DNA of 64,000 nt from an uncultured Paracoccaceae bacterium (GCA_947500055.1 CANMQO010000003.1:310001-374000); one strand, 5' to 3'. Numbered from the stretch's first letter, positions 21,890 to 32,072 are shown. Numbers and translations: made by a program. The notes: generated by a model not told the origin, from the letters alone.

Positions 21890-22407
21890 TGCGGGCGCTG
21901 AATGAAGTCGGCACAATGGTGCGCAACGCCGCTATCGGCGCCAACATTCCGATAGGACAGGCTGACGATCTGGCGCGCACGGCCACTTACCTTGCCGGGC
22001 ACGGTCAGGATCTGGACTGCATCGTCGCCGCTTTGACAGAGCCGCAAACACCGATTGATGTCGCTTGGGGCGGGGATCGCGTGGTGATCAAGGCGGGCAA
22101 TGCCGCGGTGGCGGCCCCCATCGTCAAAGACAGCTTCACCACCGGTGGGGTCAAAGCACGATTATGCAACGCGGATCACATCCCACTGGTCACCGCCATG
22201 CTGGCAGAGGTCGGGGTGCAGGTCACGGTGAAAGACACCGTGATCAGGAAAAAGGGATTTGCGGCGACAACACCGATTGTGGGACCAGTGGACATACCGC
22301 AGGATATCTGGCGCACGCTCACCCAATTGGCGGCGATGACATATGTCCCCGCGACTGACGCCTCACGCAAGGACGGCGCAGGGGAGGGCCCGAGTGATGA
22401 TGATTAG
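21886..22407 (+). CDS. uncharacterised protein, possibly DUF3726 family
   Basis: 173 aa; N-terminus [37 protein letters not shown] resembles DUF3726-type proteins as I recall them. Assignment not verified. Confidence 0.55.
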   Translation: MMRALNEVGTMVRNAAIGANIPIGQADDLARTATYLAGHGQDLDCIVAALTEPQTPIDVAWGGDRVVIKAGNAAVAAPIVKDSFTTGGVKARLCNADHIPLVTAMLAEVGVQVTVKDTVIRKKGFAATTPIVGPVDIPQDIWRTLTQLAAMTYVPATDASRKDGAGEGPSDDD

Positions 22408-23171
22408 CTGAACGGGTCAGCGGGATATGTAACCCCGGCAAGGTACAACCCCTGCGGCGGGCTGACCGGGCCGCAGGCAGCACGATCCTTGGCTGCCAGT
22501 GCTGCGGCCACATCATCAGGCGTCCAGGCCCCTGCACCGACCCGTTCCAGTGTGCCGACAAAACTGCGCACCTGATTGTGCAGGAATGACCGGGCGCGGA
22601 CATGGAACCGATATTCGGTACCAACCGGGCGGGCGACGGTCTCAACCCGCAACTCATCCAGCGTCTTCACCGGGCTTTTCGCCTGGCAGATCGAAGACCG
22701 GAAGGTCGTGAAATCATGATGGCCGATCAACCGATCCGCCCCGGCCTGCATCGCATCAGCATCAAGCGGATGATTGACCCGCCACATCTGTCCCGCCTCT
22801 GATGTCAGCGGCGCACGGCGGGAGATCAGACGAAACAGGTAGCGGCGTTCAATGGCGTCAAAACGGGCATGCCAGTCATCCGCAACGCGGGCGCAAGCGA
22901 GGATTGCGACCGGGGCGGGCTTGAGGTGGAAATTCAACGCTTCGGAAAGGCGGAACGGATCCCATTCCTTTTCCATGTCACAATGGGCAACCTGACCTGT
23001 TGCATGCACACCGGCATCGGTCCGGCCTGCAGCGGCAATCGTGTGGTCCCGGCGTTCCAGTTTGGCCAAAGCAGCCTCAATCGCGCCCTGGACCGACGGC
23101 TGATCCGCCTGCCGCTGCCAGCCCGCAAAAGGGGCACCATGATATTCAACAAGAAGGGCGTAGCGTGGCAT
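22404..23171 (-). CDS. truA: tRNA pseudouridine(38-40) synthase TruA
   Basis: [31 protein letters not shown]..; [17 protein letters not shown] catalytic motif. Confidence 0.96.
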   Translation of the reverse strand: MPRYALLVEYHGAPFAGWQRQADQPSVQGAIEAALAKLERRDHTIAAAGRTDAGVHATGQVAHCDMEKEWDPFRLSEALNFHLKPAPVAILACARVADDWHARFDAIERRYLFRLISRRAPLTSEAGQMWRVNHPLDADAMQAGADRLIGHHDFTTFRSSICQAKSPVKTLDELRVETVARPVGTEYRFHVRARSFLHNQVRSFVGTLERVGAGAWTPDDVAAALAAKDRAACGPVSPPQGLYLAGVTYPADPFS

Positions 23172-23265
23172 ATGCCCCGCTTAGGGGGAGCATTCGGCAA
23201 AATCAATCCCTACACAAGGCCCAGCATCGCACCTATCTTCGGTCCAAATGTAAAAGGGACAGCCT

Positions 23266-24678
23266 GTGGTCATCTCAACAATCGCCGATCAAATCCTGCG
23301 CGGCGTCGAAACAGTCACCGATACGGTGACGGCCCCCTTTTCTGATCCGGTGATCCGGCTTGGGGTGACCGGGTTGTCACGGGCGGGCAAGACTGTGTTC
23401 ATCACCTCGCTTGTGGCCAACCTGATGGACCGCGGACGGATGACCGGGCTGGCAGCGGCAGCAAACGGGGCAATCCGCACCGCATATCTGCAACCCCAGC
23501 CCGATGATACAATCCCGCGCTTTGCGTTCGAGGCGCATTTGAACCGGTTGACAGCTCCCGAACCCAGTTGGCCCGAAGGCACCAACCAGATCAGCGAACT
23601 GCGCCTTTCACTACGCGTGCAGCCCAGCGGTTTGCTGGGCGGGCTATCGGGGCCGCGCACCGTGCATATTGATATTGTAGATTATCCCGGCGAATGGCTT
23701 CTGGACCTCGGGTTGCTGGATCAAACCTATCAGGAATGGTCACAGGCGGCGCTGGAACGGGCCAAGGGCCGACCCGGCGGCGATGCCTATCTGCAATTGG
23801 CGGGCGGTCATGACGGCACCACCAAACTGGATGAGCCCGACGCGCTGGCCGTGGCGCAAAGTTATACCGCGCATCTGCGATCATCGCGCGAGGCGGGATT
23901 TTCAGATTGTTCACCGGGGCGGTTCCTCTTGCCCGGCGATCTGGCAGGCTCGCCCGTGCTGACTTTTGCGCCGCTGCCCGGCGACAGCTATCCGCGCGGG
24001 TCGCTGGGGCGGGAGTTTGAACGGCGGTTCGAAAGCTATAAACGCAACATCGTCAAACCATTCTTCCGGGACCACTTCGCCAAGATCGACAGGCAGATCG
24101 TGCTGGTCGACGTGCTGGGCGCGATCCATGCGGGTCCAGCGGCACTGGATGACCTGCGGGCCGCGATGGCGCGCATCCTTGGGGCGTTCCGGCCCGGGCG
24201 CAATGCTTTCCTGACCCGCATCTTTCAGGGGCGGCAGGTTGAAAAGATCCTGTTCGCCGCGACCAAGGCCGACCATCTGCATCACACACAACACCCGCAA
24301 CTGACCGCCATTACGAAGGCACTGCTGCGCGAGGCAAAAGACCGGGCCGATTTCGCCGGGGCCAAAACCAGTGCGATGTCCATCGCCGCGCTGCGCACCA
24401 CAGTGGAAGAAACCGTTGATCACAAGGACGGGCCGCTGGATGTGGTACGCGGACGGCTTTTGGCCGATGGCCGGCAGGCCGCATTTTACCCCGGAAAACT
24501 GCCTGACGACCCGTCACATCTGCTGACCCCGGCCCGGGAAGGGTCGGAAAACTGGTTGGATGCCGATTACAGTGTAATGAACTTCGCCCCCGCGCCACTG
24601 ACCCTGCGGCCCGGCGATGGCCCTCCGCATATAAGGCTGGACAAGGCAGCGCAATTCTTGCTGGGGGACCGGCTATGA
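23266..24678 (+). CDS. YcjX family P-loop protein
   Basis: LGVTGLSRAGKTVFITSLVANLMDRGRM, typical YcjX/DUF463 P-loop. Confidence 0.9.
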   Translation: MVISTIADQILRGVETVTDTVTAPFSDPVIRLGVTGLSRAGKTVFITSLVANLMDRGRMTGLAAAANGAIRTAYLQPQPDDTIPRFAFEAHLNRLTAPEPSWPEGTNQISELRLSLRVQPSGLLGGLSGPRTVHIDIVDYPGEWLLDLGLLDQTYQEWSQAALERAKGRPGGDAYLQLAGGHDGTTKLDEPDALAVAQSYTAHLRSSREAGFSDCSPGRFLLPGDLAGSPVLTFAPLPGDSYPRGSLGREFERRFESYKRNIVKPFFRDHFAKIDRQIVLVDVLGAIHAGPAALDDLRAAMARILGAFRPGRNAFLTRIFQGRQVEKILFAATKADHLHHTQHPQLTAITKALLREAKDRADFAGAKTSAMSIAALRTTVEETVDHKDGPLDVVRGRLLADGRQAAFYPGKLPDDPSHLLTPAREGSENWLDADYSVMNFAPAPLTLRPGDGPPHIRLDKAAQFLLGDRL

Positions 24679-25112
24679 TCCTGCGGCAAGGCACGGCGGC
24701 AGATGTAGATGCCACCGCGCAAATCTTGGGCGATTGGTGCGAGGCGACGCCATATATCCCGGCACTGCACACGCGTGACGAAGACCGGCAATTCATGCAA
24801 ACAGTGCTGAACAGGCATGACGTGCTGATCGCCGAAACAGCAGGAAAGGTACAGGGTTTCATCGCCCGCGATCAGACGGAAATCGGGCAATTCTATCTGA
24901 CCCCCGGCGCGCGCGGCCAAGGCACTGGCGCTGCGCTCATCGCTGAAATGAAAACCCGGTCCGATCAATTTTGGCTCTGGTGTTTTCAGGCGAATGCGGG
25001 CGCAAGACGGTTCTATGAACGGCATGGCTTTGTTGTGGATCACATGACAAATGGGATGGGCAACGAAGAAAACCTGCCCGATATCCGCTATGTCTGGAGG
25101 GCAAAATCATGA
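24675..25112 (+). CDS. GNAT family N-acetyltransferase
   Basis: LTPGARGQGTGAALIAEMK acetyl-CoA loop; NAGARRFYERHGF motif B. Confidence 0.9.
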   Translation: MILRQGTAADVDATAQILGDWCEATPYIPALHTRDEDRQFMQTVLNRHDVLIAETAGKVQGFIARDQTEIGQFYLTPGARGQGTGAALIAEMKTRSDQFWLWCFQANAGARRFYERHGFVVDHMTNGMGNEENLPDIRYVWRAKS

Positions 25113-26098
25113 GCCGCGGACCCGTCCTGATCGACCTCGAAAACAGCGAAGCCGCCAAGCCAGAGACGGCACCCGCTGTCCCCGATCTGACCGCCCCGGA
25201 AAAAGGGGCGGCCATGCAACAGGTTGCCGCCCTTGCGGCACGCCGCCCCTCACGGCTGGCGCGCTGGTTCTGGTCGCTGGCGGTTGCCTTGGTCGGCTTC
25301 GTCGTGTCGCTGGCAGCGTGGGATTACATCACCGGGTTGCTTGAACGGTCGGTCATCCTTGGCGGCATCGCGACCGGGCTGATTGCCTTGCTTTGCATCG
25401 TATTGCTGGTGGTTGCGATGCGCGAACTGGCGGCTTTCGGGCGCTTGCGACGGCTAGACACGATCCAGCATCAGGCCGCCGAGGCGTTGGAAACCGGCGA
25501 CCTGAAAGGCGCGCGTGACGTCGTTGCCGCGCTAAATGGGCTCTATGGCGCGCGGGAGGATACGGCCTGGGGGCGTGCCGAACTGCGCGACAGGCAAGGC
25601 GATATTCTGGATGCAGATGGCCTCATCGGCCTCGCCGAAACGGCGATCATCGGACCACTCGATGCCCGTGCGATGCGCGAGGTGGAGGCCGCCGCCCGTC
25701 AGGTCGCCACCGTCACTGCCATCGTGCCCCTGGCGCTGGCTGACCTTTTTACCGCGCTGACCGCCAATCTGCGGATGATCCGCCGGATTGCGGAGGTCTA
25801 TGGCGGACGGGCAGGCACGCTTGGCAGCTGGCGGCTGACCCGCAGCGTGCTGACCCATCTTGTGGCCACCGGGGCCGTGGCCGTCGGTGATGATCTGATC
25901 GGATCAGTCGCCGGTGGTGGGGTATTGTCCAAGGTCTCACGCCGGTTCGGCGAAGGGGTGGTGAACGGTGCGCTCACCGCAAGGGTCGGGGTCGCAGCGA
26001 TCGAAGTGTGCAGGCCGCTGCCATTCCACGCAACCAAACGACCATCGGTCACCGCGTTGGTCAGGCGGGCGCTAACAGGGTTGTTCGGGGGCGGTTAA
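25109..26098 (+). CDS. YcjF family membrane protein (TIGR01620/DUF697)
   Basis: Two N-terminal TM segments; C-terminal AxxLDLFTALTANLRMIRRIAEVYGGRAGTLGSWRL-like DUF697 region; next to ycjX. Confidence 0.88.
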   Translation: MSRGPVLIDLENSEAAKPETAPAVPDLTAPEKGAAMQQVAALAARRPSRLARWFWSLAVALVGFVVSLAAWDYITGLLERSVILGGIATGLIALLCIVLLVVAMRELAAFGRLRRLDTIQHQAAEALETGDLKGARDVVAALNGLYGAREDTAWGRAELRDRQGDILDADGLIGLAETAIIGPLDARAMREVEAAARQVATVTAIVPLALADLFTALTANLRMIRRIAEVYGGRAGTLGSWRLTRSVLTHLVATGAVAVGDDLIGSVAGGGVLSKVSRRFGEGVVNGALTARVGVAAIEVCRPLPFHATKRPSVTALVRRALTGLFGGG

Positions 26099-27075
26099 CG
26101 CACTCGTGGCGCAGGGCCCAGCGGCAACGGGCCCAGCGACATGAACCCCGATTGGAAACTTATCGGCACTTCCAGCGTTCCCCCGTCACCGGCCATCGCG
26201 TTAGCCAGGTTGGTGACCGTGGGCACAATCCCTGGGTCGATCAGGCCGGAACGCTCCGCCAGATCAATGAGGATAGGCCATTGGACAGTTTTGAACGTGA
26301 TTCTGCCCTCAGGAATACCGGCGGAATCGATCTGAACTTCGCCCTTTGCCGAAACGGAAATCTGGCCCCAATCCAAGACAAAGGACGTCAACTCAATAAC
26401 CTCGGCGAGCGGTTCAATCGCATGGCGATCCAGTTGCTGATCCAGCACAACGCGACCGTCAACGGTGATACCGGCGATGGTGTCCGTCAGTTGATCTTCG
26501 GCATCAATCCGGGCCGCAAAACCATTGGGTAGACCAATCTGATCCGCATCGATGTAGAAATCATAGCTACGCTCAGCACCCGGCGTGTCGCGCAATGCCA
26601 GCAAGGCACGATCCCATTTGACAATCCACCCAAGACCAGAGGCCACGGCAGAAGATCCGGCCTCAACTGTCACCGCCTTCAAGGACAAATCAGTATTGGC
26701 ATAGACACCGGCACTGGCGCGCAACTCCTTAGCCGTGATCTGCAACGTTTCATCGCCGACACGCAGCGATTGGGTGGGCGGGAAGGCAACAATGACATTA
26801 TTTGGTTGATAACTCAGCGCAAAGACCTGCAAAAACGGCGCCTGCCAGGACCACAACCCATCAGGTGGGCTAACGGAAACATCGGTGACGGTCGTGTCAA
26901 AGCGGGATGGAAAGCCTACCATGCTCAGATCACTATAATCGATCTGCCAACCGTCCTGTTGTGCCGACGCGATGCCGTTCAGGGCAGCGTCCTTAACGGT
27001 TTGCGTACCCAGAAACCAATAACCGCTGTAAACAGCGGCAATAACCAGCACCAAAATTGTCAGTCGTTTCATCAA
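26095..27075 (-). CDS. DUF2125 domain-containing protein
   Basis: MMKRLTILVLVIAAVYSGYWFLGTQTVKDAALNGIASAQQDGWQIDYSDLSMVGFPSRFDTTVTDVSV. Confidence 0.85.
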   Translation of the reverse strand: MMKRLTILVLVIAAVYSGYWFLGTQTVKDAALNGIASAQQDGWQIDYSDLSMVGFPSRFDTTVTDVSVSPPDGLWSWQAPFLQVFALSYQPNNVIVAFPPTQSLRVGDETLQITAKELRASAGVYANTDLSLKAVTVEAGSSAVASGLGWIVKWDRALLALRDTPGAERSYDFYIDADQIGLPNGFAARIDAEDQLTDTIAGITVDGRVVLDQQLDRHAIEPLAEVIELTSFVLDWGQISVSAKGEVQIDSAGIPEGRITFKTVQWPILIDLAERSGLIDPGIVPTVTNLANAMAGDGGTLEVPISFQSGFMSLGPLPLGPAPRVR

Positions 27076-27136
27076 GCCGCCTCGCGCATCATGGCGAAAG
27101 GTGTAGCCACTGGCACCGTAAGACGCCAGCGCGCGA

Positions 27137-28474
27137 TCAGATACCGGAGGCTTTCAGCCGAACCTGCACTTGCAACCCACCAAGCCACGGGCAGGCATGT
27201 AACGAGATTTTGCCGCCATAGGCATGGGCCAAATCTGCGGCGATGGCCAAACCAAGGCCCGTGCCGGGTTTCGAAGTATCCAACCGCTGACCGCTTAGGG
27301 TGGCGACACCAAGGTCTTCCTCGGGGATACCGGGGCCATCATCACAAATCCGGATAACAACGTCATCGCCGTCGACATGGGCACCGATACCGATTTCCTT
27401 TTTCGACCACTTCATGGCGTTATCCATCAGGTTACCGATAACCTCTTCGAAATCGCTCTGATCCATCCGCACGCGCAGGCCGGTAGCCACGTCCGAATTG
27501 AGCGTCTTTTCCTCATTACGGGCCAGGGCAGTGAAGGCGCGGATCAGGCGGCCAAGCGCACCATCCAGATCGGTGAACGTGTGCATCGCCGCATTGCCAC
27601 CATCCGCGCGCATGCGGGCAAACGAACGTTTCAACTGGGCATCCAGCCGGTCAAGCGCCTCAAGTGAGTCGTTCACCGGCTGACCTGCCGCCCGCAGCTT
27701 TTCCAACTCGTTGCGGACAATGGCCGAGGGGGTCTTTACGGCATGGGCAAGGTCAGCGGCCTGTCTGCGCGACCGGCTGACAATCTCGCGGTTCCGCTCC
27801 AGCAGGGTATTGATATCCGTGACCAGCGGTGTCACCTCGGTGGGGTAAGCTGCGACATCCAGCTCATCATCAGTTTCCCAACGGGCCAGGACATCGCGGC
27901 GCAAATCATTGATCGGACGCAAAACGGTCGTTGCCTGCAGGAAACCGGCCATAATCCCCACGACAGCAATCAATCCAAACGCAAGAACCAGATTGCCCCG
28001 CAATCTTTGGCGATCCGCGAACAGACTTTGCAAGGAAGAGGCAACCTGCACGTGCCAGACTGATCCATCCTCAAGCGTTATCCACTCTTGTATCCGGCGA
28101 TGTTGTTCACCGGTGGGACCAACGAAATTGCTGATCTGAATCACGCCAGTTTCGCTCGTCGGACGGGGCAACAGCACATCCACAAGCGATGCAGAGACAA
28201 ACAAGTCGCCCCGAAAACGTTCGACCTGCCAATAATGTCCGGAAAAGGGTCGCCGATATACCGGGTCACCAATGTTGTCGGTAATCATATCTGCGGTTTT
28301 TACATGGCCAGCAACTGCAATGACCGCCTGCGTGTGGCGGCTTGCAAGCAACTCGTCAAACCGGGCCTGCGTTTGCCCATCCAGATAAGAGGCGAGGCCG
28401 AAGACGCCAATCAGGATTGAAAAAATCGACCAGATCACACCCGCCGCAACTGCGCGGGCCCGCATCGATGTCAT
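27137..28474 (-). CDS. sensor histidine kinase (PhoQ/FeuQ-like)
   Basis: TM-sensor-TM-HAMP; HisKA-like ADLAHAVKTPSAIVRNELEKL; N box GNLMDNAMKW; G1 DDGPGIPEED. Confidence 0.92.
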   Translation of the reverse strand: MTSMRARAVAAGVIWSIFSILIGVFGLASYLDGQTQARFDELLASRHTQAVIAVAGHVKTADMITDNIGDPVYRRPFSGHYWQVERFRGDLFVSASLVDVLLPRPTSETGVIQISNFVGPTGEQHRRIQEWITLEDGSVWHVQVASSLQSLFADRQRLRGNLVLAFGLIAVVGIMAGFLQATTVLRPINDLRRDVLARWETDDELDVAAYPTEVTPLVTDINTLLERNREIVSRSRRQAADLAHAVKTPSAIVRNELEKLRAAGQPVNDSLEALDRLDAQLKRSFARMRADGGNAAMHTFTDLDGALGRLIRAFTALARNEEKTLNSDVATGLRVRMDQSDFEEVIGNLMDNAMKWSKKEIGIGAHVDGDDVVIRICDDGPGIPEEDLGVATLSGQRLDTSKPGTGLGLAIAADLAHAYGGKISLHACPWLGGLQVQVRLKASGI

Positions 28475-29133
28475 GCGGTAATCTTTATGACGTAACCACG
28501 GCCACGAACGGTCTCGATCAGGTCATTGCCCAACTTCTTGCGAAGCCGGTTCACAAAGACCGCAATCGTGTTTGAATCGCGATCGCCGTCATACTCATAG
28601 ATGTGTTCTGAAAGCTCTGTCCGCGACACAAGACGGTCCGCATTATGAAACAAATAGGACAGTACCGCGACTTCCTGAGCGGTCAGATTGACGGGAACAC
28701 CACCCAGAGTGACCTGATTGTTGCGGGTATCGAAGGTGATGCGATCCTTGACAAAGACGGGGTTCGTCTGGCCGGATTTGCGTCGGAGCATCGCGCGTAC
28801 CCTTGCCGACAGTTCCGGCATATGAAACGGCTTCGTCAGGTAGTCATCAGCGCCTGCATCAAGGCCATCCACTCGATCTGACCAGCCATCCCGCGCGGTC
28901 AGAAGGATCACCGGCGTTGTAATGTCATTCGCGCGCCAGTTCTTCAAAACCGTGATCCCGTCGCGCTGCGGCAGGCCAATATCCAGCACGATCACGTCAT
29001 AGGGTTCGGTCTCACCAAGAAACTGCGCCTCGGTGCCATCCTCAGCCACATCGACCACACGACCCTCGGCAGAAAGGACGCTCTTGATTTGTTGGGCGAG
29101 CACTTGCTCATCTTCGGCCAGGAGTATTCTCAT
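28471..29133 (-). CDS. OmpR-family response regulator
   Basis: MRILLAEDEQVLAQQIKS...VIVLDIGLPQRDGITVLKNWR...LTARDGWSDRVDGLDAGADDYLTKPF; winged-helix C-terminus. ATG at 29133 fits the receiver start; the longer ORF extension looks spurious. Confidence 0.95.
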   Translation of the reverse strand: MRILLAEDEQVLAQQIKSVLSAEGRVVDVAEDGTEAQFLGETEPYDVIVLDIGLPQRDGITVLKNWRANDITTPVILLTARDGWSDRVDGLDAGADDYLTKPFHMPELSARVRAMLRRKSGQTNPVFVKDRITFDTRNNQVTLGGVPVNLTAQEVAVLSYLFHNADRLVSRTELSEHIYEYDGDRDSNTIAVFVNRLRKKLGNDLIETVRGRGYVIKITA

Positions 29134-29206
29134 ACTTTCAGCCCTAACGTGTGCGAGTGGCAAATTTTGGGCAAATGTAAGCCCTTGGTTAGAAATGTTG
29201 CCAGGA

Positions 29207-29728
29207 CTAGTTTCCGCGGCCCCTGCCTCTGCCATTGCCACCCCTGTTATTATTCCCGTTTCCACCTGCATTCCCGGCGTTACCACGGTCCTTGTTCCCA
29301 TCGCTTGCGTTCCGGTTTGCGCTGCCATTGCCCCCATTGCGATTTTCGGATGAAGGCGACGTCACTTCCCGCGATGCACCAGCAGCACTATTTGCGGCTG
29401 CGGCCGCTTTCACACGACGTCCAACAACAGAATTTTCTTCGACAGCGTAACCCGTTTTCCCGTCAACCATGATTGAACTCAGGTGGCCTTCGGCTTGCCG
29501 GACGACCACACGATACGTGACCACGTCTTCGACAAGAAAGGCCCGCACATTCACGACATCACCTTGCGTGAAATTTTCGACGCCCGCGATCAAACGCCGT
29601 GTCTGGATTGCTCCGTTTGTCGAAACGATCGCCCTCAACTCCGACTGCGACAGTTCGCGCACATCGGCGAAACTGGTCGACGGGACAACGAGCAAAAGAA
29701 ACGCGATTTTGCGGGCAAGATGCATCAT
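29207..29728 (-). CDS. secreted PepSY-like protein with Asn/Gly/Arg-rich low-complexity tail
   Basis: Signal peptide (MMHLARKIAFLLLVVPSTSFA); VTYRVVVRQAEGHLSSIMVDGKTGYAV PepSY-like strand pattern; tail NRGNAGGNGNNNRGGNGRGRGRGN. Confidence 0.75.
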   Translation of the reverse strand: MMHLARKIAFLLLVVPSTSFADVRELSQSELRAIVSTNGAIQTRRLIAGVENFTQGDVVNVRAFLVEDVVTYRVVVRQAEGHLSSIMVDGKTGYAVEENSVVGRRVKAAAAANSAAGASREVTSPSSENRNGGNGSANRNASDGNKDRGNAGNAGGNGNNNRGGNGRGRGRGN

Positions 29729-29784
29729 GGCTTATACGAAGAACCCCCCGCGGCCGCGTATTGTCGGCGCAGAGGCAACGTCTG

Positions 29785-30012
29785 CTATGACGCGGCGCTT
29801 AGGCGGTCATGACTTTGTGCAATGCGATTGCTCAGACGGTCGGCAATATCGTCAACATCCGGGAAAGGATTGCTTTTGGTTACATCGGGCCGGCCCATAG
29901 GTGCCTCGGCCGATTTTGTCGCGTGGGCACGACGTGCAGATGCAATATCAGTTACATTCTCCGACAGATCCAAATCTGTTGCGCAATCCTGGGAAAACCG
30001 ACAATCAAACAT
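29785..30012 (-). CDS. hypothetical 75-aa protein
   Basis: MFDCRFSQDCATDLDLSENVTDIASARRAHATKSAEAPMGRPDVTKSNPFPDVDDIADRLSNRIAQSHDRLSAAS; same strand and upstream of the two-component operon. Confidence 0.5.
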   Translation of the reverse strand: MFDCRFSQDCATDLDLSENVTDIASARRAHATKSAEAPMGRPDVTKSNPFPDVDDIADRLSNRIAQSHDRLSAAS

Positions 30013-30115
30013 ATTAACCACTCCAGCTCATCTACCCTGCCTCTCGCTGCTCCCCCAAGCATCGAAACATTTCGGTAACGTTATGGATCGGGCGACGTGA
30101 ACCACATGGCAACAG

Positions 30116-30136
30116 TTCATTCATCCTTCATTCATC
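30116..30136. promoter_or_regulatory. Direct repeat TTCATTCATC-C-TTCATTCATC, 11-bp period, candidate response-regulator box
   Basis: Direct reading; reads GATGAATGAAGGATGAATGAA on the minus strand, upstream of the minus-strand operon. Confidence 0.35.
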
Positions 30137-30428
30137 TTCTTTGTGTCGCTCCGATTTGAGCGTCTGGGAACATCAAAAAACTGCGGTTTTCTTAGGAAAT
30201 CAGGCGTAAAATTGGGCATTTGGTGAAAGGAACGAAGAATTAACCAATTTCTGAATAAACAGACGACGTGGGGTCAACTTGAAGCCCCAAATAGCATCGA
30301 AGCCAACTCTATCAACCATAGCGATAACAAGATATTACGGCGATGCGAATCAAACAGACTCAACCCCGCGACATGCATTGACTGTCATTGCGCCCGAACC
30401 GCATGTTTGCGTGGAAAGGGTACGCCGG

Positions 30429-32072
30429 ATGCTGATACAACACGCGACCATTGCTGAAACGCGGCAGGCCTTCAATTGGTCGGTGCCCGAGATTTACAAT
30501 ATTGGCGTCGATATCTGCGACCGCATCGCAGCACAGACACCGGACAATCCCGCCATCATTGACGTGACAGAGGATGGCAGCCACCACATCCAAAGCTTTG
30601 CGGATCTGCGCGCGGCCTCTAACCGGTTGGCGCATGTGTTGGGGGCATGGGCGGATCAAGGTGACCGGATCGCCGTCCTGCTGCCGCAATGCGTGGAAAC
30701 GGCCACGGCACATATCGCGATCACCAAGATGGGGTGCATCGCCCTGCCCCTCTTCACCCTTTTTGGGCCCGAAGCGCTGCTGCACCGCCTCCGGGATTCT
30801 GGTGCGCGGGTGGTCGTCACCAATCAGGCCGGGGCGCGGCAACTGAACAACCTGCGCGCCGAACTGCCAAACCTGTCAATGATCCTGTGCATCGATGGCG
30901 CCTGTGGTGATGCGCAGGACCTCCACGCGCTCTGCGCCGCCCAATCAGACAGTTTCACGCCAGTGGTTACCCGCGCCGATGACCCTGCAATCCTGATCTA
31001 TACCTCGGGCACCACAGGCGCACCCAAAGGGGCGCTGCATGCGCATCGCGTGCTATTGGGGCATTTGCCCGGGGTCGAGATGAGCCATGACTTCTTCCCA
31101 CAACCCGGCGACCGGATCTGGACGCCCGCCGATTGGGCATGGATCGGCGGGCTGCTCGATGTATTGATGCCCGCACTGCATCACGGCGTGCCCGTCGTGG
31201 CCTGCCGGTTTGGCAAATTCACGGCAGGGGCAGCGTTTGACCTGATCCGCACGCACAAGATCCGCAACGCCTTCCTGCCACCGACGGCGCTGAAGCTGAT
31301 GCGGCTTGATACCCCTGCCGACCCGGTTCCCATGCGCTCCGTCGCCAGTGGCGGCGAAACATTGGGCAAGGAACTGATAGCATGGGGGCAACAGGTATTC
31401 GGAACAACAATCAACGAATTCTACGGGCAGACTGAATGCAATATGATCGTATCATCCTGCGCCGCATTGGAACCTGCAGAACCCGGGGTCATGGGCTTTG
31501 CCGTCCCCGGCCACACAGTTGAAGTGGTAGACGAGGACACCGCCCGGATTTGCAAAATGGATGAGGAGGGCAGCATCGCCGTCCGCGCGCCCGACCCGGT
31601 GATGTTTCTGGAATACTGGAACAAGCCAGAAGCCACCGCCGACAAGTTCATCACCATCGATGGGAACAAATGGCTGCTGACGGGCGACAAGGGATGCAAG
31701 ACCGCCACAGGTCGGATCCGCTTTATCGGGCGCGATGACGACATCATCAGTTCCGGCGGCTACCGCATTGGCCCGGCCGAGATCGAAGATTGCCTTTTGA
31801 CCCACCCAGCCGTGTCACTGGCAGGTGTAGTTGGCAAACCAGATCCCATTCGGGGGGATGTGGTTGCGGCCTATATCCAGCTGGCGAACGGGCATGATGG
31901 GTCTGACGCTCTGGCGGAAGATATCGCCCAGCACGTGAAATCGCGTCTTGCCGCCTATGAATACCCCCGCGTGGTGCGGTTCATCAACGACATGCCAATG
32001 ACAACAACAGGCAAAATCATCCGCGCTGACCTGCGCCAGCGCGCCGCAAAGGAAACAACCAATGACAGATAA
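30429..32072 (+). CDS. AMP-binding acyl-CoA synthetase/ligase
   Basis: ILIYTSGTTGAPKGALHAHR, YGQTECNM, GRDDDIISSGGYRIGPAEIE, TTTGKIIR. ATG at 30429 preferred over 30279. Confidence 0.92.
   Translation: MLIQHATIAETRQAFNWSVPEIYNIGVDICDRIAAQTPDNPAIIDVTEDGSHHIQSFADLRAASNRLAHVLGAWADQGDRIAVLLPQCVETATAHIAITKMGCIALPLFTLFGPEALLHRLRDSGARVVVTNQAGARQLNNLRAELPNLSMILCIDGACGDAQDLHALCAAQSDSFTPVVTRADDPAILIYTSGTTGAPKGALHAHRVLLGHLPGVEMSHDFFPQPGDRIWTPADWAWIGGLLDVLMPALHHGVPVVACRFGKFTAGAAFDLIRTHKIRNAFLPPTALKLMRLDTPADPVPMRSVASGGETLGKELIAWGQQVFGTTINEFYGQTECNMIVSSCAALEPAEPGVMGFAVPGHTVEVVDEDTARICKMDEEGSIAVRAPDPVMFLEYWNKPEATADKFITIDGNKWLLTGDKGCKTATGRIRFIGRDDDIISSGGYRIGPAEIEDCLLTHPAVSLAGVVGKPDPIRGDVVAAYIQLANGHDGSDALAEDIAQHVKSRLAAYEYPRVVRFINDMPMTTTGKIIRADLRQRAAKETTNDR

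Noticed and set aside
29134-29337. 68-aa N-terminal extension of the response regulator ORF
   Set aside because: The receiver domain starts at MRILLAEDEQ (29133); the extension overlaps the 3' end of the PepSY-like gene in another frame and looks like frame read-through of a repetitive tail.
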